In this document: positions 50,484-59,303 of the stretch, in pieces
Layout of the letters: each line of letters starts with the position of its first letter
How positions within the stretch are numbered: the stretch's first letter is position 1
Source of the DNA: Streptomyces maremycinicus
GTDB lineage: Bacteria > Actinomycetota > Actinomycetes > Streptomycetales > Streptomycetaceae
DNA length: 64,000 nt
NCBI RefSeq assembly: GCF_001184025.1
Contig: NZ_BBYG01000022.1
Location: 171,790 to 235,789, forward strand
Reading direction: 5' to 3'
Notes under the pieces: model-generated
Seen by the model: only the letters and a program-made list of their open reading frames with translations
Told to the model about the DNA's origin: nothing
Databases searched by the model: none
Position numbers and translations under genes: made by a program

Positions 50484-51080
50484 CTATGGTCGCCGGCTCG
50501 CGCCGCTCGATACCGCAGGCTCAGGCGGGCGCAGTCTGCCGAGCCGGGAGATCTGTCCGGCCGTGCTCTGCGCGATGGCTGCGGCCAGCTCCTTCGCTTC
50601 GGCGGCCTGGCCCTGGGTGCGCTCTCCCGCGCAGAGCATGCGGGACTGCGTGAGGTGGGCGCGGAGGGCTTCGGTGAGGATCCGGTCGAAGGCCGGGCCG
50701 GTCGTGCTGCCCGCCTTCGCGAGGGTGTCGAGGCTGACCATGCCGGGCATGTCGTGCCCCTCGTGGGGGCGGGTGTCGGGGACTTCGGAGCGCTTCAGCA
50801 GAGCGCGCAGACGGACCAGGTCCTCACGCAGCCGCCGTGCGGTCTCGGCTGCCAGCGCCGCCACGGCCGGGTCTCCCCGGCGTGAGGGGGCCAGATCGGT
50901 CAGCAGCTGCGCACGCTCGTCCATGGGGATCATCAACTGGATCCAGGCGGTGTCGGTGGCGTTGAAGGCCGTCGGCGGCGGCGTGCCGGCTGTCGGCTGC
51001 ACGGTGCAGCCGACAGCCAGCAGCGCCAGGGCCAAGGCGCATACCGACCGCAGGATCAGAAGGTACCGGCGGAGTTGCAC
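50484..51080 (-). CDS. DUF305 lipoprotein
   Basis: This protein is 198 aa from the GTG at 51080, overlapping the end of the DUF1996 gene by 25 bp. The leader ends in lipobox LAVGC (Cys25). The mature helical domain has the DUF305 landmarks DTAWIQLMIPMDERAQLL, EGHDMPGM and MLCAGERT. DUF305 is a ferritin-like helical domain with unclear function, often rich in His/Met near metals. It is likely co-transcribed with the DUF1996 gene. Confidence 0.85.
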   Translation of the reverse strand: MQLRRYLLILRSVCALALALLAVGCTVQPTAGTPPPTAFNATDTAWIQLMIPMDERAQLLTDLAPSRRGDPAVAALAAETARRLREDLVRLRALLKRSEVPDTRPHEGHDMPGMVSLDTLAKAGSTTGPAFDRILTEALRAHLTQSRMLCAGERTQGQAAEAKELAAAIAQSTAGQISRLGRLRPPEPAVSSGASRRP

Positions 51081-52426
51081 TTGGCCTTCTGGGTGATGCA
51101 GTCCTTCACACGCTGCCCTTGAGCAGCGTTGTCCCAGGCGTTGAAGAAGTCGCCGTGGATGGACGACGCCATGCCCGAAGCCAGCCGGAATCCTGCGGCA
51201 GTGCCGCTGGTCGGGTAGCTGAAGACGAAGGAGACGTTGGGGATGGCGACCGGGTAGGCGCCGCTGCACTTGCCGTCGTACGTGTACGCGACGTGCGACT
51301 TGTGGTCGGGGCTGTCAAGGTTCTTGCCGTCCCAGCAGTCGGGGAAGACGAGTTGGTGGGTGAGGTGGGCCTTCGGGGCACAGACCGGCCAGTTGCCGTC
51401 GGCGCTGCGGCCGATCTCGCCGCCCTCACCGGAGCACCAGAACTGGCCGGTCGACCCCGCCGGGGTGGGCGTCTGCGCTTTCGCGTTACCCGCGATCATG
51501 CGGAACCCCTGCGGGAAGGGGACGGTCGCGGACGGCTGGTCGATCCGGGATCCGTAGTAGACGATCATGCCCTCGGGTTCGATGGCCCTGTCGCCCTCGT
51601 ACAGGGTGGGAATCCAGTAGGCCGAGAGATCCTTGGCGGGAGTGCAGCTGGTCGGTGTGCTGGCCAGCAGGGACTCGGTGGTGGAGAACGCGTCGGTGCT
51701 CTTGTTGCCGAAGAAGCTGTGCATGTGGGACGCGCCGGGAAGTCCCGGCAGGACGATGGGGTCGTCGGGCTTGGAGTGACTGTAGGTGCAGGTGGCGTTG
51801 AACTCCGGGACCCGGACCACGCCGGCGGGCACCGCGGCCGGCGTCATCGCACGGAACTGTGCCAGCTGGGCGTTCCACTTGTTCTGGTCGACGGGTATCC
51901 AGCCGGGCGCCGGGCCGTCTCCTTCACCGACGAAGGAGAACCAGTTGATATTGACGAAGTCCTCAGGTGCGGAGCTGCGCAACACGGCGAACACCGTCTG
52001 CGAGCCGGTGGGATGGGCGGTGACATCGGTGGCCCGGGTCGCCCAGGTCTGCCAGCCGCCGGTCGGCGAGGTCTGCACGACCGCGAGCAGCGGACCGGTC
52101 AGGCTCGCGGTGCGCAACTCCACCGTGCCCGAGCCGACGGCGGAAGCGATCCGGGCCGAGACCGTCAGGCGGCCGGCGGCGCCGAGGTCGACGTTGTCGA
52201 AGCGCATCCAGTCGCCGTTGGCGAGGTACGCCGCGTTCTGTCCGCCGCCGGCGTCCGCGGTGGCCTCCAGCACGACGCCGGACTGGGCCGCGTAGGACTC
52301 GGCCTGGACGGTGCCGGTGGCGGCCCGCGCCGACGGGGCCGACACGGTCAGGCTCAGGGCGGCGGCCAGTACGACCGCGAGAGTGCCTATTAACAGGGTG
52401 TAGAGAGGGACGGGATATCTGCGCAT
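51056..52426 (-). CDS. Secreted CBM6-DUF1996 protein
   Basis: This 456-aa protein has a signal peptide (about 1-36, ARAAT). Residues about 37-165 form a CBM6-type beta-sandwich (VQAESYAAQSGV, YLANGDWMRFDNVDLG). Residues about 200-445 are DUF1996, with FNATCTYSHSKPDDPIV, ASHMHSFFGN, APKAHLTHQLVFPDCWDG and a final SSIHGDFFNAWD, rich in His/Cys/Trp. DUF1996 proteins occur in fungi and actinomycetes and are linked to cell-wall or glucan processing. It stands next to a GH16 beta-glucanase, consistent with glucan binding. Confidence 0.87.
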   Translation of the reverse strand: MRRYPVPLYTLLIGTLAVVLAAALSLTVSAPSARAATGTVQAESYAAQSGVVLEATADAGGGQNAAYLANGDWMRFDNVDLGAAGRLTVSARIASAVGSGTVELRTASLTGPLLAVVQTSPTGGWQTWATRATDVTAHPTGSQTVFAVLRSSAPEDFVNINWFSFVGEGDGPAPGWIPVDQNKWNAQLAQFRAMTPAAVPAGVVRVPEFNATCTYSHSKPDDPIVLPGLPGASHMHSFFGNKSTDAFSTTESLLASTPTSCTPAKDLSAYWIPTLYEGDRAIEPEGMIVYYGSRIDQPSATVPFPQGFRMIAGNAKAQTPTPAGSTGQFWCSGEGGEIGRSADGNWPVCAPKAHLTHQLVFPDCWDGKNLDSPDHKSHVAYTYDGKCSGAYPVAIPNVSFVFSYPTSGTAAGFRLASGMASSIHGDFFNAWDNAAQGQRVKDCITQKAKCNSAGTF

Positions 52427-52519
52427 CTCACTTCCTCACGTGCGTCGGGTCCGGGAAAGGCTGCTCCCGGAGAGCAGGAACTTCGCTGGGGAACGCGCCT
52501 CGGGCGTGCGAGGCACGTT

Positions 52520-52558
52520 CCCCGGGCGCTCCGAGGGGGCGGGACGGAGCGCCCGGGG
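52520..52558 (-). terminator. Hairpin downstream of the GH16 gene
   Basis: CCCCGGGCGCTCCG (52520-52533) is the exact reverse complement of CGGAGCGCCCGGGG (52545-52558). It sits between the GH16 stop and the DUF1996 start and should at least weaken read-through. Confidence 0.75.
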
Positions 52559-52580
52559 GAGGGTGGATGCCGGTGGACGC

Positions 52581-54296
52581 CTACCGGAAGATCCGCACGT
52601 AGTCGACGAGCATCCTTGAGGGGAACGGTGTGCCGGCGTCCGGCGGAGCCGGCCAGTCCCCGCCGACCGCCAGGTTGAGGATCATGTAGTGCGGATGGTC
52701 GAAGATCCACGGGCCGCGGGTCCGCTCCACCTGGTCCTTGTCGAGGGAGAACACGGTCCGGCCGTCCAGGCTGTACGTGATGCCCTTGCTGTTCCAGTCG
52801 GCGGCCCAGGTGTGGAAGTCGTCGGAGAAGTCGGCGTTCCCGGGCAGCGTGTAGGGAGCGCCGATTCCGCCACCGCCGTTGTACGCGGGGGCGTGGACGG
52901 TCGAGTAGGAGGTCTTCACGTCCTTGCCGAGGACTTCCATGATGTCGACCTCGCCGTTGTACGGCCACGGACGGCCCGTCAGGAAGTCGGCGCCCATCAT
53001 CCAGAACGCGGGCCACAGCCCGTTGCCCTTGGGTACCTTGATACGCGCCTCGACCCGCCCGTAGGTGAACTGGAACGTCGCCCCGGTGTTCATCCGCGCC
53101 GAGGTGTACTGGCAAGTGGTGCTGCCGCTCAGCGGATCGCGCGGACACGACGAACCGGCAGTGACCTCCTTGCGTGCTTCCATCACCAGGTGCCCGGAGC
53201 CGTCCAGCGCGGCGTTGCGGTGATCGGTGTAGTACTCCAGCTCGTTGTTCGGCCCCGTGCCCGGATCGGCCCGCCACTTCGAGGGGTCGGGCTTGCCGCC
53301 GGCGGCGCCGTCGAACTCGTCGCTCCACACCAGCCGCGGCGGGTTCGCCGGATCACTCGGCAGCGGCGGTGCCGGCAGGGGATCGCCTCCGGTGCCGTAC
53401 ACCTGGAACTCCCACAGCGAGTAGCCGTAAGGGGTGGCGCGCTCGGTGCCGTACATCCGCACGTAGCGGCCCGTGCCGGAGACGTTCAGCGTCTGCTTGA
53501 AGCCCGTGCCGGACGTCGTCGAGTAGATCGGCGTCCAGTCGGCTCCGTTCGGCGAGACCTGGATCTGGAAGGACTTGGCGTAGGCGGGATCCCACTGGAG
53601 GACGACCTTGTCGATCTGTGCCGTCGCGCCGAGATCGACGGAGATCCAGCCCGGATCGGTCCATCCCGTGGTGGAACTCGTCGCCCAGCGGGAAGCCGGA
53701 TCGCGGTCGAAAGCCCTGGCCGGAGTGCACTCCCAGCAGTTCTGGTCGGTCTGCGACGAGGACGCCGCGCCCGTCCTGCCGTAGGACAGCAGCCTGCTGG
53801 TGTCCCCGCCGGAACCGCCGGTGCCGTACACCTGGAATTCCCACAGCGAGTAGCCGTAGCCGGTGGCGCGCTGGGTGCCGTACATCCGCACGTAGCGGCC
53901 CGCGCCGGAGACGGGCAGGCTCTGAGCGCCGCCGACGCCCGTGGCCGTCTGGTGGAGGACCGTCCACGCCTGGGCGTCGTCCGACACCTCGATCCTGAAC
54001 GATGTGGCGTAGGCGGCTTCCCAGGTGAGCGCGATCCGGCTGATGTCGGCCCTGGCCCCGAGGTCGATCTGGATCCATTGCGGATCGGCGAAGGCACTGG
54101 ACCACCGGGTGCCGGGGTCGCCGTCGACGGCGTTCCGGGCACCGAAGACTCCCTCGGTGCTCGAAGCGGTGGCGGTCCTGCCCTGGGAGAGCAGGACTTC
54201 CGCTGCCTGAGCGGACGGAGCGGGCAGAGCGATGAAGGCGAGCAGTGAGGCCGCCACGGCGAAAAGGAGGCCGAAGCGGCGCAGCAGCGTTGGCAC
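52581..54296 (-). CDS. Secreted GH16 beta-glucanase with two discoidin domains
   Basis: This protein is 571 aa from the GTG at 54296 (GAGGAG six bases upstream). A signal peptide (about 1-31, AQAA) is followed by two F5/8-type C (CBM32-like) domains (about 33-160 and 175-310), both containing RYVRMYGT-R and YGYSLWEFQVYG. The GH16 domain (about 330-571) has the catalytic motif EVDIME with Glu449, Asp451 and Glu454, and WPAFWMMG. It is a retaining endo-beta-1,3- or 1,3(4)-glucanase. A 16-bp LacI palindrome lies 29 bp upstream. Confidence 0.92.
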   Translation of the reverse strand: MPTLLRRFGLLFAVAASLLAFIALPAPSAQAAEVLLSQGRTATASSTEGVFGARNAVDGDPGTRWSSAFADPQWIQIDLGARADISRIALTWEAAYATSFRIEVSDDAQAWTVLHQTATGVGGAQSLPVSGAGRYVRMYGTQRATGYGYSLWEFQVYGTGGSGGDTSRLLSYGRTGAASSSQTDQNCWECTPARAFDRDPASRWATSSTTGWTDPGWISVDLGATAQIDKVVLQWDPAYAKSFQIQVSPNGADWTPIYSTTSGTGFKQTLNVSGTGRYVRMYGTERATPYGYSLWEFQVYGTGGDPLPAPPLPSDPANPPRLVWSDEFDGAAGGKPDPSKWRADPGTGPNNELEYYTDHRNAALDGSGHLVMEARKEVTAGSSCPRDPLSGSTTCQYTSARMNTGATFQFTYGRVEARIKVPKGNGLWPAFWMMGADFLTGRPWPYNGEVDIMEVLGKDVKTSYSTVHAPAYNGGGGIGAPYTLPGNADFSDDFHTWAADWNSKGITYSLDGRTVFSLDKDQVERTRGPWIFDHPHYMILNLAVGGDWPAPPDAGTPFPSRMLVDYVRIFR

Positions 54297-54324
54297 GGGC
54301 GACTCCTCAAGTGGGGGTGAGGGT

Positions 54325-54340
54325 GAGGGAGCGCTCCCTC
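54325..54340. promoter_or_regulatory. LacI/CebR-like box 1 (GH16 promoter)
   Basis: GAGGGAGCGCTCCCTC is a perfect 16-bp palindrome whose core GGGAGCGCTCCC is that of Streptomyces CebR boxes (TGGGAGCGCTCCCA). It is directly upstream of the GH16 gene. Confidence 0.8.
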
Positions 54341-54422
54341 GAAGGAGAATGGGGGGACCGCCGAAGAGTGTCAATAGGCTTGTTCACCTTGAAAAAACAG
54401 CGCCGAAGCGTGGACGTAACGG

Positions 54423-54440
54423 TGAGGGAGCGTTTTCTCA
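54423..54440. promoter_or_regulatory. LacI-type box 2
   Basis: TGAGGGAGCGTTTTCTCA has TGAG/CTCA ends and an AGCG core. It is an asymmetric variant of box 1, in the middle of the divergent gap. Confidence 0.65.
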
Positions 54441-54573
54441 TGATCGACGGTTCAGGCCGGACGGTTCTGCCCGGCGGCGGGAGAGCGAGCGCGCGTCGGG
54501 AGCGCGACCACGCCGCCCGGCCTGCGGATACGCTGCATGCATCGCCCTGACGCGCAGCCGGAGGTCGCCCTGA

Positions 54574-54591
54574 TGAGAAAACGCTCCCTGA
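54574..54591. promoter_or_regulatory. LacI-type box 3 (lacI promoter)
   Basis: TGAGAAAACGCTCCCTGA is almost the exact reverse complement of box 2 (one difference). It lies 37 bp upstream of the lacI ATG, suggesting autoregulation. Confidence 0.7.
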
Positions 54592-54628
54592 GGCCCGTCC
54601 CGAGCGGCGGCAAGAGGGAGGGACGGGG

Positions 54629-55621
54629 ATGAAACGGCCTACCCTCGAAGTGGTCGCGGCCCGGGCAGGTGTCTCCAAATCGAGCGTGTCCCGTGTCATC
54701 AACGGCGAGACGACGGTTGCCCCGCAGATCCGCGATGTCGTCATGCGTGCGGTGCACGAACTGGGCTACGTGCCCAACGGAGCCGCCCGTAACCTCGTCA
54801 CCCGCCGCACGGACACCCTGGCGGTCGTCGTCTGCGACCCGCCCCAGGGGGTCGTCTCCGACGACCCTCTCTTCTCCTCCGTGGTCCGCGCCGTCAGCAG
54901 GGAACTCGAGGCGGCGGGAAAGCGGTTGGTGCTGATGCTCGCCGAATCGGACGAGAGCCGGACCAGGGTGGAACAGTACGTCGCCGGCGGGCAGGTGGAC
55001 GGGGTGATGCTCGTAGCCCTGCACGGCACGGATCCGCTGCCGGCCGCGCTGGCCAGGCAGGGTCTGCCGGTGGTCTCCTTCAACCGCACGTCGGCGCAGG
55101 ACGTGCCGTACGTGGCTCTGGACAACGCCGGCGGAGCGACCCTCGCCGTGAGTCATCTTCTGGAGCGGGGCCGACGCCGGATCGCCACCATCACCGGACC
55201 GCTCGACCTCCACGAGGCGCGCGAGCGTCTCGACGGCTACCGTCGGACACTGCGCGACACCGGCCGACGCTCCATCGTGGCGCTGGGCGACTTCACCAGA
55301 GCCTCCGGCGCCGAAGCGATGCGCCAGCTCCTGGAGGACGATCCTGACCTCGACGCCGTGTTCGCCTCCAACGACCTGATGGCGATCGGAGCTCTGCGCA
55401 CCCTTCACCAAGCGGGGCGACGCGTCCCGGACGACGTGGCCGTCGTCGGTTTCGACGACATCGAGGCCGCGTCCTACACCAGTCCCGCACTCACCTCGGT
55501 GCGCAGCCCGATGGCCGACCAGGCAACCGCCGCGGTCCACCTGCTCCTTCGCCTCATCGAAGGGGGTTCCACGGACCCGGTGATCATGCCGAACGAACTC
55601 GTGGTCCGCGAGTCGACCTGA
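54629..55621 (+). CDS. LacI-family repressor
   Basis: This 330-aa protein has an N-terminal HTH (TLEVVAARAGVSKSSVSRVINGE, about 5-27) with hinge helix and a periplasmic-binding-protein-like sensor domain (VVVCDPPQGV, VDGVMLVAL, FASNDLMAIGAL, VAVVGFDDIEAASY). It is divergent from the GH16 gene with three CebR-like boxes between them. It probably represses the glucanase and itself, released by a glucan oligosaccharide. Confidence 0.93.
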   Translation: MKRPTLEVVAARAGVSKSSVSRVINGETTVAPQIRDVVMRAVHELGYVPNGAARNLVTRRTDTLAVVVCDPPQGVVSDDPLFSSVVRAVSRELEAAGKRLVLMLAESDESRTRVEQYVAGGQVDGVMLVALHGTDPLPAALARQGLPVVSFNRTSAQDVPYVALDNAGGATLAVSHLLERGRRRIATITGPLDLHEARERLDGYRRTLRDTGRRSIVALGDFTRASGAEAMRQLLEDDPDLDAVFASNDLMAIGALRTLHQAGRRVPDDVAVVGFDDIEAASYTSPALTSVRSPMADQATAAVHLLLRLIEGGSTDPVIMPNELVVREST

Positions 55622-55924
55622 TCCGATCCGCTGTTGAGCGGCATGGCTGGTCGGACGTGGCGGGGGCCGGTACGGCGGTGCAACGGAAGGTATCTGAGCG
55701 CTGGTCGGACGGACGGGGGTGGGTCGGGCCAGGCGCCGCGCGTCACTGGCTCCGACCACGCTCTTGAGCTCGGACCGACCACGCCGGCGGTTCCGCTCCG
55801 CAGGACACCATGCAGCCGGGCCGGACAGACGCTGCGAGGAGGACGCTGTTGACGCTTGGCCTGGTGGCTGGTGGCTGGTGGGCCTAGAGCGTGTCTCTTT
55901 GGATGGTTGGTCAGTTGATCGGAT

Positions 55925-56784
55925 GTGTCCGTCCGGTTAGTGATCACTGATGCGATGTGGGACCGGATCGAGCCGCTGATGCCGGCCGATCCGGTCCGCG
56001 GTCGGCGATGGGCCGATCACCGCCGCACCTTGGAAGCCATCGCGTGGAAGTACCGAACCGGCTCACCCTGGCGGGACCTGCCCGACGAGCTCCGCTCGTT
56101 CCAGACCGCCCATAAACGGCTGATCAGGTGGGCCGTCGATGGAACCTGGGAACGCATCCTTGGCGCGGTGCTGGCAGGAGCTGAGGGAGCGGACGACATC
56201 GGCTGGACTGTGTCCGTGGACTCCACCGTGTGCAGGGCTCACCAGCATTCCGCCGGAGCCAGGAAAAGGGGGCTCCAGGCTCGGCCGAACCCGACGACCA
56301 CGCGCTCGGACGCTCCCGTGGCGGCCTGAGCACCAAGGTCCACCTCGCCAGCGACAGCCGTGCACGGCCCCTGGCCCTCCGCGTCACCGCAGGCCAGGCA
56401 GGCGACGCCCCAGCTTTCGAGACCGTTATGGCCGCCATCCGTGTTCCGCGCAGCGGACCCGGAAGACCCAGGACCCGACCTGATGCCGTCCTCGCGGATC
56501 GCGCGTACTCGTCCCGCGCGATCCGTAGTCACCTCCGTCAACGCGGTATCCACGCTGTCATCGTCCAGCCGTCCGACCAGATCGGCCACCGTCTGCGGCG
56601 AGGCAGTGCCGGCGGCCGACCGCCGTCCTTCGATGCGGAGGCGTACAAGCAGCGCAACGCGGTCGAGCGATGCATCAGCCGGCTCAAGCAGTGGCGCGGC
56701 CTGGCGATGCGAACGGACAAGCTCGCCATCGCCTATCAGGCCGCACTCCACCTCGCCGCGATCCTCATCTGGGCCAGGCGATAG
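55925..56784 (+). CDS. IS5-family transposase, two frames joined by probable -1 frameshift
   Basis: The first frame (55925-56329) carries the N-terminal domain (DAMWDRIEPLMP, YRTGSPWRDLP) and the first Asp in VSVDSTVCRAHQHSAGARKRG. The second frame (open from upstream of 56264 to the stop at 56782-56784) continues with DDHALGRSRGGLSTKVHL, the second Asp in DAVLADRAYSS, and the Glu in RNAVERCISRLKQWR. The frames overlap at AAAAGGGGG (56264-56272), where a -1 shift joins them; this is the usual programmed frameshift arrangement of the IS427 group. The total product is about 285 aa. The catalytic DDE set appears complete. Confidence 0.88.
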
Positions 56785-56902
56785 CGGCTGTCAGCGATCG
56801 AAACCCAACGTGCGTCCGCAGGCGTAGAGTCAGTACCGGCGTGCTTCACGACGCTGAACGCCATGCGCATGGGGACGGTGTCCTCACCCGGATGTCACGC
56901 CG

Positions 56903-57261
56903 CTAATCCGCCTTGACGGGCAGGAACACCCAGGCACCGGCAAGGTCGAAGTTGATAGGCGCCAGCTCGAGCTCAGGCGGGGAGATCTTCTTCGGCGGCA
57001 CCACCACATGCAGCTCCTTGTCGGAACGCGGATGAAGTAGGGCGCCGGGTACGGCTGCTGCGGAGCTGGCTCGATCCTCCACTCACGAGTGGGGAAGTCA
57101 CCCATGGGCCCCAGGATCACCCTCTCGCCCTTCTCCGCCTCCTTGTAGCTCAGGGAACGCAAGGGGAAGAGGTGGGCGGGCTGACGGTGGTGAAGGACGA
57201 CGGCGTACACCGTCATCTCCTTCCGCTTGTCAAAGGCTTGGTGGGAGTGGCGCGAGGTCAT
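56903..57261 (-). pseudogene. Hypothetical protein gene with a frameshift
   Basis: A minus-strand frame reads MTVYAVVLHHRQPAHLF, ERVILGPMGDFPTREW and PQQPYPAPYFIR. Near 57028 the plausible continuation switches frame to DKELHVVVPPKKISPPELEL, APINFDLAGAWVFLPVKAD and a stop at 56903. The start is uncertain (ATG 57261, or 57216 with AAGGAG directly before it). No family is recognised. It is divergent from the 57428 gene and probably arrived with it. Confidence 0.5.
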
Positions 57262-57427
57262 CACGTGGCCGGGATGCTGATCCTGCGGGGCGGGTTGGGC
57301 TGCTGGTTGCTCGCCCACGTCGACGACATGCTCGGCTTCTTCCACCCGGGCCCGAACAACGGGCGGATCGACCGACTCGACCCTGCTGAACAGCTACTCT
57401 CCAAGTTGCCAGGGCCGCCACCTCGTA

Positions 57428-58399
57428 GTGCACTGGAATAAGGGGCTGGGCATGCCATGCAAAGACCACTTGAAATGGGAGATGGTCAAGATGGCGGTAG
57501 GCGCGATGTTTTACGGCGCTACTCAAAACGCTGGGAGCAGTCAGACTGGGCTCGACTCGAGTTCGACCAACGCGACCTTTGGGGTCAACAACTTCACTAA
57601 CGCAACCACGTCCCCAGGGAGCGGATCCCCCGCGTACGGCCTGGTAGGGTCCGGACAGATAGCGATAGCCGGATTCACCAGCGGTCACTACGGCGTCCTA
57701 GGTACGACTTACCGATCCAGCACCATCCCGTGCGGAGTGGTTGGACAAGGTTACGGAGCCAACAACACCGGGGTGTACGGTGCAGCCGACACTGGGCCGG
57801 CGGCCTTTGGCGTCTGGGGGCGAAGCACTGAAGGTAGCGCTGGAGTGTTCAGCGGCAAGGTGTCGGTGACTGGGCAGTTGACGAAAGGTAGCGGGGGATT
57901 CAAGATTGATCACCCGCTGGACCCGGAGAACAAGTATTTGCTGCACTCTTTCGTCGAGTCGCCTGACATGCTCAACATTTACGCCGGCAGCGTTGAGACG
58001 GACCAAAACTGCGAAGCGGTAGCGGTGCTTCCCGAGTATTTTGAAGCTCTTAATCAAGACTTCAATTACCACCTGACGGTCCTTGGGCAGTTCGCACAGG
58101 CTATCGTCTCCGAAGAGGTTCATCATAACCGATTCACTGTAAAGACTGACAAGCCTAACGTCAAAGTCTCCTGGCAAGTCACGGGAATTCGCCGGGATCC
58201 GCACGCCACCAGGAACAGAATCGCGCCAGAAGAAGAGAAGCCTGAGGAGGAAAAGGGGACTTACCTGCACCCCGAAGCATACGATCAGCCGCACAGCAGG
58301 CATCTTCATTACGAACGCGAAAAAGCTCACGACGAACCGCTTGAGGCGATCAAAAAGCAGGTAGCGGAGATTCTTAAAACGTCAGAACGAGAGCCGTGA
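57428..58399 (+). CDS. Hypothetical protein with Gly-rich repeat-like N-terminus and conserved beta C-terminal domain
   Basis: This protein is 323 aa from GTG 57428 (ATGs at 57452 or 57482 are also possible). Residues about 55-150 are a run of Gly/Asn-rich motifs (YGLVGSG, YGVLGTT, CGVVGQGYG, TGVYGAA, FGVWGRS) like a beta-solenoid or tail-fibre stalk. Residues about 155-270 form a conserved domain (GGFKIDHPLDPENKYLLHSF, VESPDMLNIYAG, LPEYFEALNQDFNYHLT, KVSWQVTGIRRD). It then ends in an acidic, helical tail. Many codons end in A or T, unlike all neighbours, pointing to recent acquisition. A structural or adhesin-like role is possible; no enzyme motif is seen. Confidence 0.6.
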   Translation: MHWNKGLGMPCKDHLKWEMVKMAVGAMFYGATQNAGSSQTGLDSSSTNATFGVNNFTNATTSPGSGSPAYGLVGSGQIAIAGFTSGHYGVLGTTYRSSTIPCGVVGQGYGANNTGVYGAADTGPAAFGVWGRSTEGSAGVFSGKVSVTGQLTKGSGGFKIDHPLDPENKYLLHSFVESPDMLNIYAGSVETDQNCEAVAVLPEYFEALNQDFNYHLTVLGQFAQAIVSEEVHHNRFTVKTDKPNVKVSWQVTGIRRDPHATRNRIAPEEEKPEEEKGTYLHPEAYDQPHSRHLHYEREKAHDEPLEAIKKQVAEILKTSEREP

Positions 58400-58714
58400 C
58401 ACGGCCCCGACGGGCGCCTGCGCTACGTCGGGCGCAGCATGATCCTCCCGCAGACCGCGGGCCGGACGGTCGCCGGGCTCCTCACCCTCGCCGGGAACGA
58501 CCACCCGTGGGCCGGCCGGACGTTCTCCGCCGGATGGGGCGTCCGTGAGCCTCTGCACGTCACCCTCGTACGCCCCGAGCTGGTCGTGGAAGTCGGTGTC
58601 GACGTCGCCCGTGACAGCCTCGGACGCTGGCGGCACCCTGCCCGCTGGCACCGCCCTCGCCCTGACCTGACACCCGCTGACACTCCGCCCTTTGAGCCCA
58701 AGCTGGGTGGCTGA
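58400..58714 (+). pseudogene. ATP-dependent DNA ligase C-terminal fragment
   Basis: Immediately after the previous stop, an open frame without its own start reads HGPDGRLRYVGRS, LLTLAGNDHPWAGRTFS, VTLVRPELVVEVGVDVARD and RWRHPARWHRPRPDL. This is the OB-fold end of actinomycete ATP-dependent (LigC/LigD-like) ligases. The nucleotidyltransferase domain is missing, so the gene was truncated, presumably by the insertion. Confidence 0.75.
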
Positions 58715-58837
58715 GCGGCCGGGCGTGGGGTACTTCGTCGCCATCCGATGGCGGCGCGCTCCAGCTGGCATGCCGCGGCACCACCCCATACAACCGATGC
58801 CCCAGCGCGCCTGGCGAAGCGCAGGACCCGCCCTTGT

Positions 58838-59303
58838 GTCAAACGACTCCTGCGTCGTCAGGAAGCGGAAGCCCGGAGCCCAACGTCCACCTGTCTACTC
58901 GGACACCACCGTCTCGCCTGGCACAAGAGCCGCGGTCGAGGTCATGACGCTGCTGCCGACGACCGGGCCCGGCAGGAGGGCGCTCCCGCGGGGGACCGAA
59001 TACCAACATCCATCTGGCGGACGGCCATGCACGACCCCTGGCCATCATCGTTATCCGTGTTCGACGACCACCGCGGACCGCTGCACGTCGGCGGCGGACG
59101 GAGCCTGGGACGGTCGGGTACGGAAGTGCCGTCGATACCGGCCGACGCGCAAACGGCCGCCACATCGATGCGAGTCAAGGTGCAGTGCTGCCTGCGGGTT
59201 GGGCGAGGCGAGTGTGCCGGTGATCGGCACGTTGAGGCAGCGGCTGAGGCTCTCTGACAGGGCAAACCTCATATGGACCCGACGCCGACCAAAGAGACAG
59301 AAC
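58838..59303 (+). pseudogene. IS5-family transposase relic and right terminal repeat
   Basis: A segment near 58985-59055 translates to RSRGGPNTNIHLADGHARPL and AIIV, the same block as GRSRGGLSTKVHLASDSRAR in the IS5 transposase at 56.3 kb. Frames around it are broken. The relic ends in CCAAAGAGACA (59289-59299), matching the left end of the intact copy. Sequence from 58715 to 58837 has no recognisable content. Confidence 0.65.

Larger units (their letters stand above)
55888..59303. mobile_element. IS5-bounded island with cargo (putative composite element)
   Basis: The left edge reads CTAG then AGCGTGTCTCTTTGG (55884-55902). The right edge, read inward, is CTAG then GTTCTGTCTCTTTGG (59307-59289). 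The inner eleven bases TGTCTCTTTGG are identical and both edges carry CTAG, a target sequence known for some IS5 members. Inside are a full IS5 transposase gene at the left, an IS5 relic in the same orientation at the right, and between them foreign-looking genes plus a truncated ligase. Composite structure is inferred. Confidence 0.6.
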
